Below, piece by piece: positions 52,459 through 60,702 of a DNA stretch of 64,000 bases. The notes below the pieces were generated by a model. The model was not told the DNA's origin, made no database searches, and was given only the letters and a program-made list of their open reading frames with translations. The DNA is taken from positions 372,001-436,000 of the forward strand of contig CAWCTW010000003.1 of NCBI GenBank assembly GCA_963798705.1. The letters run 5' to 3'. Made by a program: the position numbers and the translations under genes. The DNA comes from AC-56 sp963798705. Its GTDB lineage: Bacteria; Actinomycetota; Thermoleophilia; Solirubrobacterales; 70-9. Position 1 is the first letter of the stretch, and every line of letters begins with the position of its first letter.

Positions 52459-53078
52459 TGGAGTCCGCATCGGTCACCGCCGCCCACGACCACGAGCACC
52501 ACGGCCCCCCTGAGGCCCATCAGAGCTCGCGGATCGATCGCCAGACGCTGGGGATCCTCCTTTTCATCGTCTCGGAGGTCATGCTCTTCGGCTCCTTCTT
52601 CGCCGCGTACTTCTTCATCCGCGTCGTCGCCAACGTCGGCCCGTGGCCGCCCGACGGGCTCAGCCTCCCGGTTGCGGTCGCGGGGGTCAACACGGCGATC
52701 CTGGTCTCGTCGAGCTTCACCATCCACTGGGCGCTGGAGTCGATCCGGCGCGACAACCGCCGCGGGCTGATCATGGGCCTGGCGGCGACATTCATGCTCG
52801 GCGCCACCTTCCTGTTCATCCAGATCAACGAGTACGCGCACCTCGGCTTCTCGCCGCACACCAACGCCTTCGGCTCGGTCTTCTACGGTCTCACGGGACT
52901 CCACGGCGCGCACGTCACGGTCGGTCTGATCCTCCTCGCCTTCGCGAACATCCGCGCCTGGCGCGGCCACTTCTCGAAGGAGCCGAAGAAGCACCTGGGC
53001 GTCGAGGTGCCGGGCATCTACTGGCACTTCGTCGACGTCATGTGGATCATCGTCTTCACGACCGTCTACGTCCTCTAG
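52458..53078 (+). CDS. ctaE: Cytochrome c oxidase subunit III
   Basis: A 206-residue five-helix subunit. IDRQTLGILLFIVSEVMLFG, FLFIQINEYAHLGFSPHTNA, TGLHGAHVTVGLILL and YWHFVDVMWIIVF are the family's landmarks, with the Glu in FIVSE. The N-terminus is His-rich (AHDHEHHGPPEAH), possibly metal-binding. It starts in a TGATG overlap with the stress-like gene. Confidence 0.94.
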   Translation: MESASVTAAHDHEHHGPPEAHQSSRIDRQTLGILLFIVSEVMLFGSFFAAYFFIRVVANVGPWPPDGLSLPVAVAGVNTAILVSSSFTIHWALESIRRDNRRGLIMGLAATFMLGATFLFIQINEYAHLGFSPHTNAFGSVFYGLTGLHGAHVTVGLILLAFANIRAWRGHFSKEPKKHLGVEVPGIYWHFVDVMWIIVFTTVYVL

Positions 53079-53156
53079 GCGCAGACGGCCGGCAGGCGCC
53101 CGCGGGATCCCGGCGAGGAGAAGCCGGCCCGGCCCGCATTGGGGCTCCCGCGAGGG

Positions 53157-53202
53157 GGATGGATGAAAAACCGCCGCGTGGGTGCGCGTAATCCATCCAT
53201 CG
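53157..53202. repeat. 46-bp palindromic element, copy 4
   Basis: GGATGGATGAAAAACC on the left and TAATCCATCCATCG on the right repeat the ends of copy 1 at the same 46-base spacing; the centre differs (GCCGCGTGGGTGCGC). It lies between ctaE and the next stress-like gene. Confidence 0.7.
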
Positions 53203-53286
53203 TCGATCGCCGGCGGACTCGTGAGGCCCTGGCGCTCGTAATCACTGGGCGCCATAATCGTCTTGGCCACTGAAAGGGGACGACGG

Positions 53287-53964
53287 ATGCACAACCCGCT
53301 GCGATCCGAGCGAGAGGTCTTTCGCGTCGTCGTGATCATCGCGATCGCGCTCGGGGCCGTGATCGCACTGACCCTGCTGACCCGCCCGGCCGTGGGCGCA
53401 GCGCTTTTGGCGGCGGAGATCGGGCTCGGCACCGGGCTGTTGTGGCGCGGAGCGCAGGGCACGCTGCCGCGCCAGGCGGAAGTCTCGCGTCGCGATGATT
53501 CGACCTACCGGGTGCTCGTGCTCGCCAACGAGACGGTCGGCGGCCGGGCCCTCCTCGCCGAGCTCCAGAACCGGGTCAAGGGCCGGAACAGCGAGATCCT
53601 GGTGGTGGTGCCGGCGCTCACCAGCACGCCGCTCGAGCACTGGTCCTCCGACGTCGACCAGGCGCTGGACGACGCGCGGGAGCGCCTCGACTCGTCGCTC
53701 GCGATCATGGACGCCGCGGGGCTGCGGGCGCGTGGCCACGTGGGCGACCACCACGAGCCCAACGCGTCGCTCGAGGACGCCCTACGCGACTTTCCGGCCG
53801 ACGAGGTCGTGATCTCGACCCATCCGCCGGCAAGGTCGCGCTGGCTCGAGCGCGGCGTGGTGGCTCGGGCCCGCAGCGAGGTCCCGCTGCCGGTCACCCA
53901 CGTGGTCGTTGACCTCGAGGCCGAGTCCCGCGAGCCCGCCGAAGCAGCGGGCGCCGCCTCCTAG
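53287..53964 (+). CDS. Membrane-anchored universal-stress-like protein
   Basis: A 225-residue protein. Two N-terminal helices (VVVIIAIALGAVIALTLL and GAALLAAEIGLGTGLL) precede a single domain like those of the protein inside the oxidase operon (YRVLVLANETVGGRALLAEL, DEVVISTHPPARSRWLERGV). ATG at 53287 follows AAAGGGGA; a TTG eight codons earlier is possible. The repeated association with ctaE suggests a role tied to respiration, unproven. Confidence 0.75.
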   Translation: MHNPLRSEREVFRVVVIIAIALGAVIALTLLTRPAVGAALLAAEIGLGTGLLWRGAQGTLPRQAEVSRRDDSTYRVLVLANETVGGRALLAELQNRVKGRNSEILVVVPALTSTPLEHWSSDVDQALDDARERLDSSLAIMDAAGLRARGHVGDHHEPNASLEDALRDFPADEVVISTHPPARSRWLERGVVARARSEVPLPVTHVVVDLEAESREPAEAAGAAS

Positions 53965-53983
53965 ACTGGTCACCCGGGCGAAC

Positions 53984-54018
53984 GGTGCATTTGTCGGGCT
54001 GAAGCCGACAAACGCACC
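53984..54018. terminator. Bidirectional stem-loop terminator
   Basis: GGTGCATTTGTCGG and CCGACAAACGCACC pair over 14 bases with one mismatch around a seven-base loop. It sits between convergent genes (stops at 53964 and 54036). Confidence 0.75.
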
Positions 54019-54035
54019 TCTCGATGCGTGTTGGG

Positions 54036-54812
54036 CTAGTTGGCCGACGAGCCGGCGGACTTGGACGAGCCGGACTTCGAGGAGCTGCCGGAATCCCCGC
54101 CGGACTTCGAGGAGCCGCTCTTGCCGCCCCCCGAGTACTTGAGCAGGAACTGGACGAGCTCGTTCATGTCCTTGGGGCTGATGGTCTGGCCGAAGGTCTC
54201 GGGCATCACGTTGGGGGGAAATCCCGGCGCGATCTTCTTGTTCGGGTCGACGATCGCCTCCTTGACCGCGGCGGCGGTCCCCAGCTGCGGTACGGCCTTG
54301 TCGAGGTCGGGGCCGACCGTGCCGGTCGCGTCGGCGGCCTTCATCGTGTGACAGCTCGAGCAGCCATTCTGCGCGAAGACCTGGGCGCCCGGGTCGTCAG
54401 GCAGATTGGGTCCCTTGACCTCGGGGTTGCCGGCCACGGCGGCGATGTAGCTCGCGACATCGTCCAGCTCGCTTCCGGTGACGAGGTCGGCCGGCATCGA
54501 GACCGCGGGGTTGTCCGTGGCGGGCCGCGGGTTTTCGACCTGGTTCTTCACCACGCCCGAGATCGTCTCGGGGTCCATTCCCTTGGCGCGGGCCTGCGCG
54601 AAGGCGGCATCCAGGTCGGGGCCGATCGTCGACGTGCTGCCGGCGTCCTTGAGCGTGTGGCATTGCGCGCATCTCGCCGCGAACAGCTGCTTGCCGCGGT
54701 CGGAGTCGCCCTTCGCCGAGACACCGCATCCGGACAGGGTCGGCACGAGCGCGACCACGACGGCGAGCGCCGCGAAGCCGCCTCCCGTCGGGATGAGGTT
54801 ACGTCTCGACAC
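54036..54812 (-). CDS. Diheme c-type cytochrome lipoprotein
   Basis: A 258-residue protein with two heme-c sites (CAQCHTLKDAGS and CSSCHTMKAADA), each followed by a GPDL segment and a distal Met. The signal (FAALAVVVALVPTLSGC) has a lipobox, anchoring it outside the membrane. The C-terminal 30 residues are Ser/Gly/Lys repeats. It is a plausible electron donor to the aa3 oxidase. GTG at 54812 fits the signal peptide; the frame continues 31 codons upstream into the divergent leader. Confidence 0.88.
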   Translation of the reverse strand: MSRRNLIPTGGGFAALAVVVALVPTLSGCGVSAKGDSDRGKQLFAARCAQCHTLKDAGSTSTIGPDLDAAFAQARAKGMDPETISGVVKNQVENPRPATDNPAVSMPADLVTGSELDDVASYIAAVAGNPEVKGPNLPDDPGAQVFAQNGCSSCHTMKAADATGTVGPDLDKAVPQLGTAAAVKEAIVDPNKKIAPGFPPNVMPETFGQTISPKDMNELVQFLLKYSGGGKSGSSKSGGDSGSSSKSGSSKSAGSSAN

Positions 54813-54925
54813 GAGCGGCGGAATCCTATCGTCGCCGTCTGCCGCCCGGCCCCGGGCCGTGGGGCGGACGGGCGCTTTTGGATAGGGTTGACTCAATAGG
54901 CACATTCGCCGTCCGGGAGGCGCAG

Positions 54926-55354
54926 ATGGAAGTTCGGGAAGGCATGTCGAAGGTGGTGCTGACGCTCGGTCCCGGGCACACGCTGCGCAACGCGGCGAAG
55001 CGGATGACCGAGAAGGGGGTGGGCGCCGCGGTCGTGCTCGACGAGGAGTACCCGGGACCGCGCATCATCAGCGAGCGGGACATCCTGCTCTCGCTGGGGA
55101 GGGGGGAGGACCCCGATTCCGAGTGCGTCGCCGACCACATGAGCGACACCCTCATCACCGCCGCTCCGGACTGGAGTCTCGAGCGGGCGGCGATGGAGAT
55201 GTCCCGGCGCCACATCCGCCATCTCGTGGTCGTGGACGGCGCCGAGCTCATGGGCGTCCTCTCGATGCGCGACATCGTCCGCGTCTGGACCTCGGAGGGC
55301 GCGACGTCCGCGATGACCTCCCCGGAGGCCGAAGCCGAGGCCACGACCTCGTAG
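54926..55354 (+). CDS. CBS-domain-pair protein
   Basis: A 142-residue protein made of two CBS motifs (LRNAAKRMTEKGVGAAVVLD and LERAAMEMSRRHIRHLVVVD), each ending in 'ISERDIL' or 'LSMRDIV'. Such stand-alone pairs sense adenine nucleotides. ATG at 54926 follows GGAGGCG. It converges with the small membrane protein genes, ten bases between stops. Confidence 0.88.
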   Translation: MEVREGMSKVVLTLGPGHTLRNAAKRMTEKGVGAAVVLDEEYPGPRIISERDILLSLGRGEDPDSECVADHMSDTLITAAPDWSLERAAMEMSRRHIRHLVVVDGAELMGVLSMRDIVRVWTSEGATSAMTSPEAEAEATTS

Positions 55355-55364
55355 CTGCGGCGCG

Positions 55365-55643
55365 TCAGGAACCCGGTTCGGAGCGGCGCAGCGGCACCGC
55401 CGGCAGGACGGCGGTCGAGACGCGCTGGCGGCGAGGAAGCCGCTGGACGGCGGTGGAGACGGCACGGATCCAGCCCCAAAGGGCGCCCACTGCGATCACG
55501 CCGCCCACGGCCGCGTAGATCCAGCCAGTGAACAGGCCGATCCCGATGATCGCGAGTCCCACCCCCGCGAGCACCGGCGCCCAGCTCGGGGTCGGCACGT
55601 AGACGAGCTCGGTGGGCTGCGGTATGCGCCGGCCGTCTCTCAT
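55365..55643 (-). CDS. Small two-helix membrane protein of the oxidase cluster
   Basis: A 92-residue protein. TELVYVPTPSWAPVLAG leads into two hydrophobic helices (VGLAIIGIGLFTGWIYAAVG, VIAVGALWGWIRAV) and a basic tail. The layout resembles the small subunit IV (CtaF-like) of actinobacterial oxidases, but no signature is definitive. ATG overlaps the stop of the preceding 37-residue gene (ATGA). Confidence 0.65.
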   Translation of the reverse strand: MRDGRRIPQPTELVYVPTPSWAPVLAGVGLAIIGIGLFTGWIYAAVGGVIAVGALWGWIRAVSTAVQRLPRRQRVSTAVLPAVPLRRSEPGS

Positions 55644-55753
55644 TGCGTGATGTAGACCACCGTGACGAAGAAGGCGAGCCCGAACATGAGCAGGGCGAGC
55701 CCGGCCATCACCAGCCCCGAGATCAGGTTGCGCTGGGCGAGCCTGCGGTCCAC
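55640..55753 (-). CDS. 37-residue single-helix membrane protein
   Basis: GTG at 55753 opens a 38-codon frame. A polar DRRLAQRN start leads to one long hydrophobic helix (LVMAGLALLMFGLAFFVTVV), then YITQ and a stop that overlaps the next gene by four bases. The size, charge placement and tight coupling match tiny oxidase accessory subunits. Confidence 0.65.
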   Translation of the reverse strand: MDRRLAQRNLISGLVMAGLALLMFGLAFFVTVVYITQ

Positions 55754-55767
55754 GCGGGCGGTTCATA

Positions 55768-55977
55768 TCACACCCCGAAGCAGCGGCCGGCTGCCCGGCG
55801 AACGGGTTCGCCGGCCCGGGTCACGGAATCGCAGCCGGCCGGTGAGCCCCTGACGACGAGGTAGACGCCCAAGCCGAGGGCGATCGCGAGGAGGAGAATC
55901 TCACCCGCGGCGCGTAGCCTGGCTCGTCGCGCGGCGCGCGCGATCTCAGCGCCCTCGGCGCCGAGTGCCGGTCGGGC
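55768..55977 (-). CDS. Candidate small membrane protein without canonical start
   Basis: Directly after the ctaB stop, in the same frame, 69 codons are open. They read a basic region (IARAARRARLRAAGE), one helix (ILLLAIALGLGVYLVV) and a Cys-containing tail (GCDSV, GRCFGV). No ATG, GTG or TTG occurs before the helix, so the real start is unknown (a rare codon, readthrough of ctaB, or a sequence error). Listed because its composition is protein-like. Confidence 0.3.
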   Translation of the reverse strand, partial: ARPALGAEGAEIARAARRARLRAAGEILLLAIALGLGVYLVVRGSPAGCDSVTRAGEPVRRAAGRCFGV

Positions 55978-56952
55978 TCAGCCGAGCAGGATGCGGTCCG
56001 CCGCCATGGCGCAGAACAGGAGCGCGAGGTAGGCGAGCGACGCTAGGTGGAGGCGGACGGCAGCCGCCCTCGAGGGGCGCCGTGCGAGGTCCGCCGCGAG
56101 CGCGATGAAGCCCGCTCCCAAGGCGAGCGCGGCGGCCAGGTAGGCCCAGTCGAACAGGCCCGTCAGATAGGGCAGCGCGGTGAAGGCGACCATCGCGATG
56201 CTGTACAGGAGGATCTGGCGCCTGGTGGTCTCCTCACCGCGTGCAACCGGCAGCATCGGAACGCCCGTGCGCTCGTAGTCGTCCTTGACGAGCAAGGCCA
56301 GCGCCCAGAAGTGGGGAGGAGTCCAGAGGAAGACGATCGCGAAGGGGTAGAGCGCATCCACCGTCAGCCCGCCGGTGGCCGCGGCCCAGCCGACGAGTGG
56401 TGGGAAGGCGCCGGCGGCGCCTCCGATGACGATGTTCTGGGGCGTCACGGGCTTCAGCCACAGCGTGTAGACGAACACGTATCCGAGCAGTCCGCCGAGG
56501 GCGAGACCCGCCGCGAGCGGGTTGACGGCCAGCGCCAGCAGGACGACCGACGCGATCGCGAGGCCGATGCCGAACGCAAGGCCATGGCGCGGATCGATGC
56601 GCCCGGTGACCAATGGGCGATCGCAGGTGCGCGCCATGCGAGCGTCGCGGTCGCGGTCGACGAAGTGGTTGATGGCCCCGGCCCCGCCCGCGGCCAGATA
56701 GCCGCCGAGCATCGTCCACAGGATCACGGTGAGACCGGGCCCGGATGGATCGGCGACGAACATCGTCGTCACCGTGGTGATCAAAAGCAGCACGATGATG
56801 CGCGGCTTGGTCAGGGCCAGGTAGTCGCGCATCACATCCCGTGCGCGCCGGCGTCTGGCGGGGGCGGTCAGCGGAACGCCGGCACCCTCCGCGGTTGCGC
56901 CCTCCACGGCCGGCGGGCCCACGAGGTCGCTGGTGTTGGTCGCGCTCTTCAC
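55978..56952 (-). CDS. ctaB: Protoheme IX farnesyltransferase (heme O synthase)
   Basis: A 324-residue UbiA-family enzyme that adds farnesyl to heme b. Helix 1 starts at ALTKPRIIVLLLITTVTTM. The prenyl-diphosphate sites are NHFVDRDRDARMARTCDRPL and the KDDYERTGVPMLPV segment. The length is normal. GTG at 56952 lies two bases after the ctaA stop. Confidence 0.95.
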   Translation of the reverse strand: MKSATNTSDLVGPPAVEGATAEGAGVPLTAPARRRRARDVMRDYLALTKPRIIVLLLITTVTTMFVADPSGPGLTVILWTMLGGYLAAGGAGAINHFVDRDRDARMARTCDRPLVTGRIDPRHGLAFGIGLAIASVVLLALAVNPLAAGLALGGLLGYVFVYTLWLKPVTPQNIVIGGAAGAFPPLVGWAAATGGLTVDALYPFAIVFLWTPPHFWALALLVKDDYERTGVPMLPVARGEETTRRQILLYSIAMVAFTALPYLTGLFDWAYLAAALALGAGFIALAADLARRPSRAAAVRLHLASLAYLALLFCAMAADRILLG

Positions 56953-56954
56953 GG

Positions 56955-57992
56955 TCAGGCCGTCACCGCCTGCGTCTCGCGGGTGTCCCCGGATCCCTCG
57001 GGCCGCGGCGCGGTCGCCGCCTCGGGAATCGCGATCAGCGAGGAGGCCGTGTACACCGTGGTGCCCCAGAGGATGGTCCCAAGCGTCAAGTGGGAGACCA
57101 CGAGCCAGGCGTGCTTGCCCTCCCACACGTTGATCGCGCCCAGCAGGATCTGGCAGGCCAAGAGCAACGGGACCAGCAGGAAGGCTCGGTTGCCGCGAGG
57201 TGGCCGCACGACCCGGCGGCGAACGGCGACGGCGCTCATCGCGAGGATCGCGATCGCGGTCAGGTACATGAGCAGTCGGTGGGTGAGCTGGATGTCGACG
57301 AGGCGCCCGTAGGAGAAGGGCATGAACTTGCCGAGGCAGGTCGGGAACTCGGTGCCGCACGCGAGGTGGGCGCCGACGGCGGGCTCCGAGGGCGTTCCCT
57401 CCTCCTCGGTGCCGGCGACGTAGCCGCCCGCCACGATCGTCGCGAACACCAGCACGGTCGCCACCGCCGCGGTGATTCGCAGGGCACGCGACGTGTCGAG
57501 GGGCGTCGCCCTCTCACCACCCTGGGCGAGGCGCCGGAGCGTGATGAGCAGTCCGAGGAGCAGCATCGCGAGCCCCAGGTGAGCGGCCACGAAGGCGGTG
57601 TGGAGGCCGTGCTCGACCGTGAGTCCTCCGAGCCCTGCTTGGGCGATCACGAGGACACCGGAGGCCACGACTCCCCGGACGAGCCAGCGATGCTCGCGGA
57701 GACGCCGGAAGGCGATGTACGCGAGGCCGGCGATCAGCAGGACCACGATCGTCGCGGCGACGCGGTGGCTGAACTCGATCACCTGGTGCTGCTGCAGGAA
57801 CGGCAGCACCCTGCCGCCACACAGCGGCCACCCGTGGGTGCCGCTGCCCTCCGCCCCGCAGCCCAGCCCCGAGTCGCTGACCCGGACGATCCCGCCGATG
57901 ACGATCAGCGCGAATGTCGCGAGGATGGTGCCGTTCAGCAGGCGGCGGAAGCGGAGAAGATCGCGCGCTTCGCCACGAGGGGCGCTAGCCAT
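56955..57992 (-). CDS. ctaA: Heme A synthase
   Basis: A 345-residue COX15/CtaA-family protein with eight helices. VRVSDSGLGCGAEGSGTHGW and GTEFPTCLG hold conserved Cys residues. The heme histidines are in IEFSHRVAAT, VAAHLG, QLTHRLLMYL and VVSHLTLG. It converts heme O to heme A for the aa3 oxidase. ctaB follows at once. Upstream is the pseudo-oxidase gene pair. Confidence 0.95.
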   Translation of the reverse strand: MASAPRGEARDLLRFRRLLNGTILATFALIVIGGIVRVSDSGLGCGAEGSGTHGWPLCGGRVLPFLQQHQVIEFSHRVAATIVVLLIAGLAYIAFRRLREHRWLVRGVVASGVLVIAQAGLGGLTVEHGLHTAFVAAHLGLAMLLLGLLITLRRLAQGGERATPLDTSRALRITAAVATVLVFATIVAGGYVAGTEEEGTPSEPAVGAHLACGTEFPTCLGKFMPFSYGRLVDIQLTHRLLMYLTAIAILAMSAVAVRRRVVRPPRGNRAFLLVPLLLACQILLGAINVWEGKHAWLVVSHLTLGTILWGTTVYTASSLIAIPEAATAPRPEGSGDTRETQAVTA

Positions 57993-58093
57993 TGGTTGTC
58001 AGGCTACCGGGGCGCCGCCCTGGGCACCCCCGCTCTCACCGACCGGCTCGAAACCCAGCCGCGCCTGTCCCGTCACCCGCCGGGGCCGGTTTC

Positions 58094-59833
58094 TCACTCG
58101 CTCACCGTCCGGGCTCGCTCGGGCTCCGAATCGGGGGCGGAGGGCTGCGACGCCGATCGCCGCGCGGGCGGTCGCCAGGTCTGCGTGCGGTCGCGAATCG
58201 CCCGCCGGATGTCATAGAGCGGCTCGGAGCTCCGGACGTCCGGGACGACGTCGAAGTTGTGGATGGGAGGCGGCGACGTGGCGAACCACTCCAGGGTCCC
58301 GGCCGCCCAGGGGTCATGTCCGGACGGGACGCCGCCCCGGTAGCTGTAGGCGAGGTTTCCGAGCTCGAGCATGATGCCGACCGCCATGACGAAGGCGCCG
58401 ACGGACGCCACGAGGTTGTAGCCGTCGAGTCCCTCGCCCGCGAAGAACTTGTAGATGTCGACCGGCTGGCCCTTGACCCCCGCGAGGAACGCCGCGACCT
58501 CCAACGCGTAGAGGCCCAGCAGGATCGCCAGCAGCGCGACCTTACCGAGTCCCTCGCCCACCAGCCGTCCGGTGATCTTGGGCAGCCAGTAGTGGAGCCC
58601 GGCAAAGCCGCCCAGCACCGCCGCGCCGACGATCACCGCGATCGTCGAGCCCTGGGCCGCCGTCGTGTGCTCGATCTGCCAGCCCACGGGGATGATCGAC
58701 CAGGCCAGGTCCCCCGCCAGGCCGATCGTCATCGCGCTGATCGCGCCGATGGCGTAGAGAGCCGCCGAGCGCGCTCGCAACGTGCCCCCCCAGATGGTCG
58801 CGATCCAGTTGAAGACCAGCAGGCCGATCGGCACCGTGAGGGCGATCGCGCACAGCATCGCGAAGACCAGGAAGGCCGTGGGGATCGGCGCCGTGTACAT
58901 GTTGCGCATCCAGGCGAGCGGGCCGAGGATTGCGATCGCGAGCAGGCACGCCATCGCGGCCCGGTTGCTGAAGCCGGGCTTCCTGGCGAACGCCGGCAGG
59001 ACGTCCGAGACGACACCGCCGGCGATGACGACGATGAAGGTGAAGGCGCCGGTGAAGAAGAACCACGCGAGATGCTCGTAGAGAAGCGGGGCCCCGTCGT
59101 AGCCCGGGTCGAAGAACACGCCGCCGTACTGGCGGTCGATGAACAGCATCACGAGGGCCGCGAGCATCACCGGCCCGCAGACCAGCAGCAGGTAGCTGCC
59201 GAGGTTGGCGGCCCAGGTGAACACCGGCACGCGGCGCCACGCCATGCCCGGGGCCCGCATGTTGCGCAGCGTCACCGCCATGTTGACGGCGAAGCACACG
59301 AACCCGAGCACGGCGAGCGTGGTGCCGACGATCCAGGCGTCGACCCCGTGGGTGTTGGTGTACAGGGGCTCGGAGAGCGGTGGCAGCGCCCCGAAGCCGG
59401 CCTCGGAGGGGCGCCACAGATAGCTGCCGTAGATCGTGAAGCCGCCGGCGACGTACAGCCAGAACGAGAGCAGGTTGAGGCGTGGGAACGCAACGCCGCG
59501 CGCGCCGATCTGAAGGGGCGAGATGTAGGAGATCAGGCCGAGGGCGAGGGGGATCGCGAACAGGACCACTCCCGTGACCCCGAAGGTGGACAGGATGCGG
59601 TTGAAGATCTCCGGGTCGATCGTCGTGTTCTCGGGGACGATCAGCTGGACCCGCATGACGACCAGCGCGGTGAGCGCCGCGACGCCGAAGGCAAGCGCCG
59701 CCGCGATGTAGAGCACGCCGACGGACTTGTGGTCGGCGCTCGTGGCGCGCTCGATCCAGGCCTGCCGCCGGCGCGGCACGGCCTCGGTGACGAGCTCGGG
59801 GCGGGCCGTCCCCGCGGCGGTGGGCGGCGTCAT
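58094..59833 (-). CDS. Subunit I homologue of heme-copper oxidase lacking all metal ligands
   Basis: A 579-residue protein that aligns throughout with the active subunit I near 50 kb (AFPRLNLLSFW, MRAPGMAWRR, LHYWLPKITGR, TLEWFATSPPPIHNFD). All six canonical histidines are replaced: heme a by Phe84 and Ile398, heme a3 by Ser396, CuB by Thr261, Arg310 and Asn311. The cross-link Tyr is Thr265 and the K-channel Lys is Leu339. Twelve helices remain and there is no frameshift, so the protein is under selection for another role. ATGA overlap with the matching subunit II gene. Confidence 0.9.
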   Translation of the reverse strand: MTPPTAAGTARPELVTEAVPRRRQAWIERATSADHKSVGVLYIAAALAFGVAALTALVVMRVQLIVPENTTIDPEIFNRILSTFGVTGVVLFAIPLALGLISYISPLQIGARGVAFPRLNLLSFWLYVAGGFTIYGSYLWRPSEAGFGALPPLSEPLYTNTHGVDAWIVGTTLAVLGFVCFAVNMAVTLRNMRAPGMAWRRVPVFTWAANLGSYLLLVCGPVMLAALVMLFIDRQYGGVFFDPGYDGAPLLYEHLAWFFFTGAFTFIVVIAGGVVSDVLPAFARKPGFSNRAAMACLLAIAILGPLAWMRNMYTAPIPTAFLVFAMLCAIALTVPIGLLVFNWIATIWGGTLRARSAALYAIGAISAMTIGLAGDLAWSIIPVGWQIEHTTAAQGSTIAVIVGAAVLGGFAGLHYWLPKITGRLVGEGLGKVALLAILLGLYALEVAAFLAGVKGQPVDIYKFFAGEGLDGYNLVASVGAFVMAVGIMLELGNLAYSYRGGVPSGHDPWAAGTLEWFATSPPPIHNFDVVPDVRSSEPLYDIRRAIRDRTQTWRPPARRSASQPSAPDSEPERARTVSE

Positions 59834-60702
59834 GGAAGCGCCTCCGTCGCCGCGCCCTCATGGAGCTTCTTCTCCACGTAGTCCTGCGCGGCCGCCAGTT
59901 GGCGCCGCTTGCTTGCGACGAACTGCTGATAGGCCCGCGGGGTCACGACGTGGACCCACGCGCGCATCACCGCAAACGAGCTTCCGGAGTACGCCATGGA
60001 CTGGCCGTGGTAGGTGCCGACCTCGTCGGCGCGAAACCAGGTCCCGATGTCCTCGCCGGGAATGGCGTCCACCTGGCCTCCCAGCGCCGGAATGAACCAC
60101 CGGTGCGTGACATCGGTGGAGGTCAGGTGCAGGAGCACCGTCGTGTCCACGGGTACGACCAGCTGGCCGTAGGAGAAGATGCGGTCGCCCGGTCGTCCGC
60201 CGGGGTACTCGAAGCGCCACAGCCAGCGCTGCCCGACGACGTTGATGTTGAGCGGATGCGAGTCGGGCGGGATGCTCAGCCCGCCGACCTGCGCCACCAG
60301 ATCGCTGTCGGCCCCCAGTCCCTCCGAGCCCGTCGCCTTCACGTCGCGGGTCTGGGTCATCATCACGATGCCGAAGACGAAGAGCCCGACGGCGACGGCG
60401 ACCAGGGGAGCCGCTGGCCGGAGGAAGGCCCTCGCGCCGGCGGTGAAGGGGCGGGGCCGGCGGCCGCGCCGGGCCCGGAAGCGCAGGAGAGCCGTGATCA
60501 GGAACGCGTGGACGGCCACGATCAACAGAGCGGCGATCGCGATCGCAACCCAGTAGGCGGTCCTGATGTCGTCCGCGTTGGGGGAGTGTCCGGCCGTTGG
60601 CCCCAGGACCGACGCCCCCGCGGGAGCGGCGAAGAGCGCCAGCGCTGCCCCCACGGGCACGAGCGCGAGCGCGAGACGACGGAGGGTCTTCCGGGGCGCC
60701 AA
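59830..60702 (-). CDS. Subunit II homologue lacking the CuA site
   Basis: A 290-residue protein with the subunit II layout: signal region, two helices (VAIAIAALLIVAVHAFLITA, PLVAVAVGLFVFGIVMM) and a cupredoxin domain (INVVGQRWLWRFEYPGG). His200 and Met246 of CuA are kept, but the Cys pair is Ser235 and Ser239 and the second His is Phe243 (GTYHGQSMAYSGSSFAVMRA). TTG start. It precedes and overlaps the metal-less subunit I gene; the loss in both proteins suggests a dedicated complex. Confidence 0.88.
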   Translation of the reverse strand: MAPRKTLRRLALALVPVGAALALFAAPAGASVLGPTAGHSPNADDIRTAYWVAIAIAALLIVAVHAFLITALLRFRARRGRRPRPFTAGARAFLRPAAPLVAVAVGLFVFGIVMMTQTRDVKATGSEGLGADSDLVAQVGGLSIPPDSHPLNINVVGQRWLWRFEYPGGRPGDRIFSYGQLVVPVDTTVLLHLTSTDVTHRWFIPALGGQVDAIPGEDIGTWFRADEVGTYHGQSMAYSGSSFAVMRAWVHVVTPRAYQQFVASKRRQLAAAQDYVEKKLHEGAATEALP

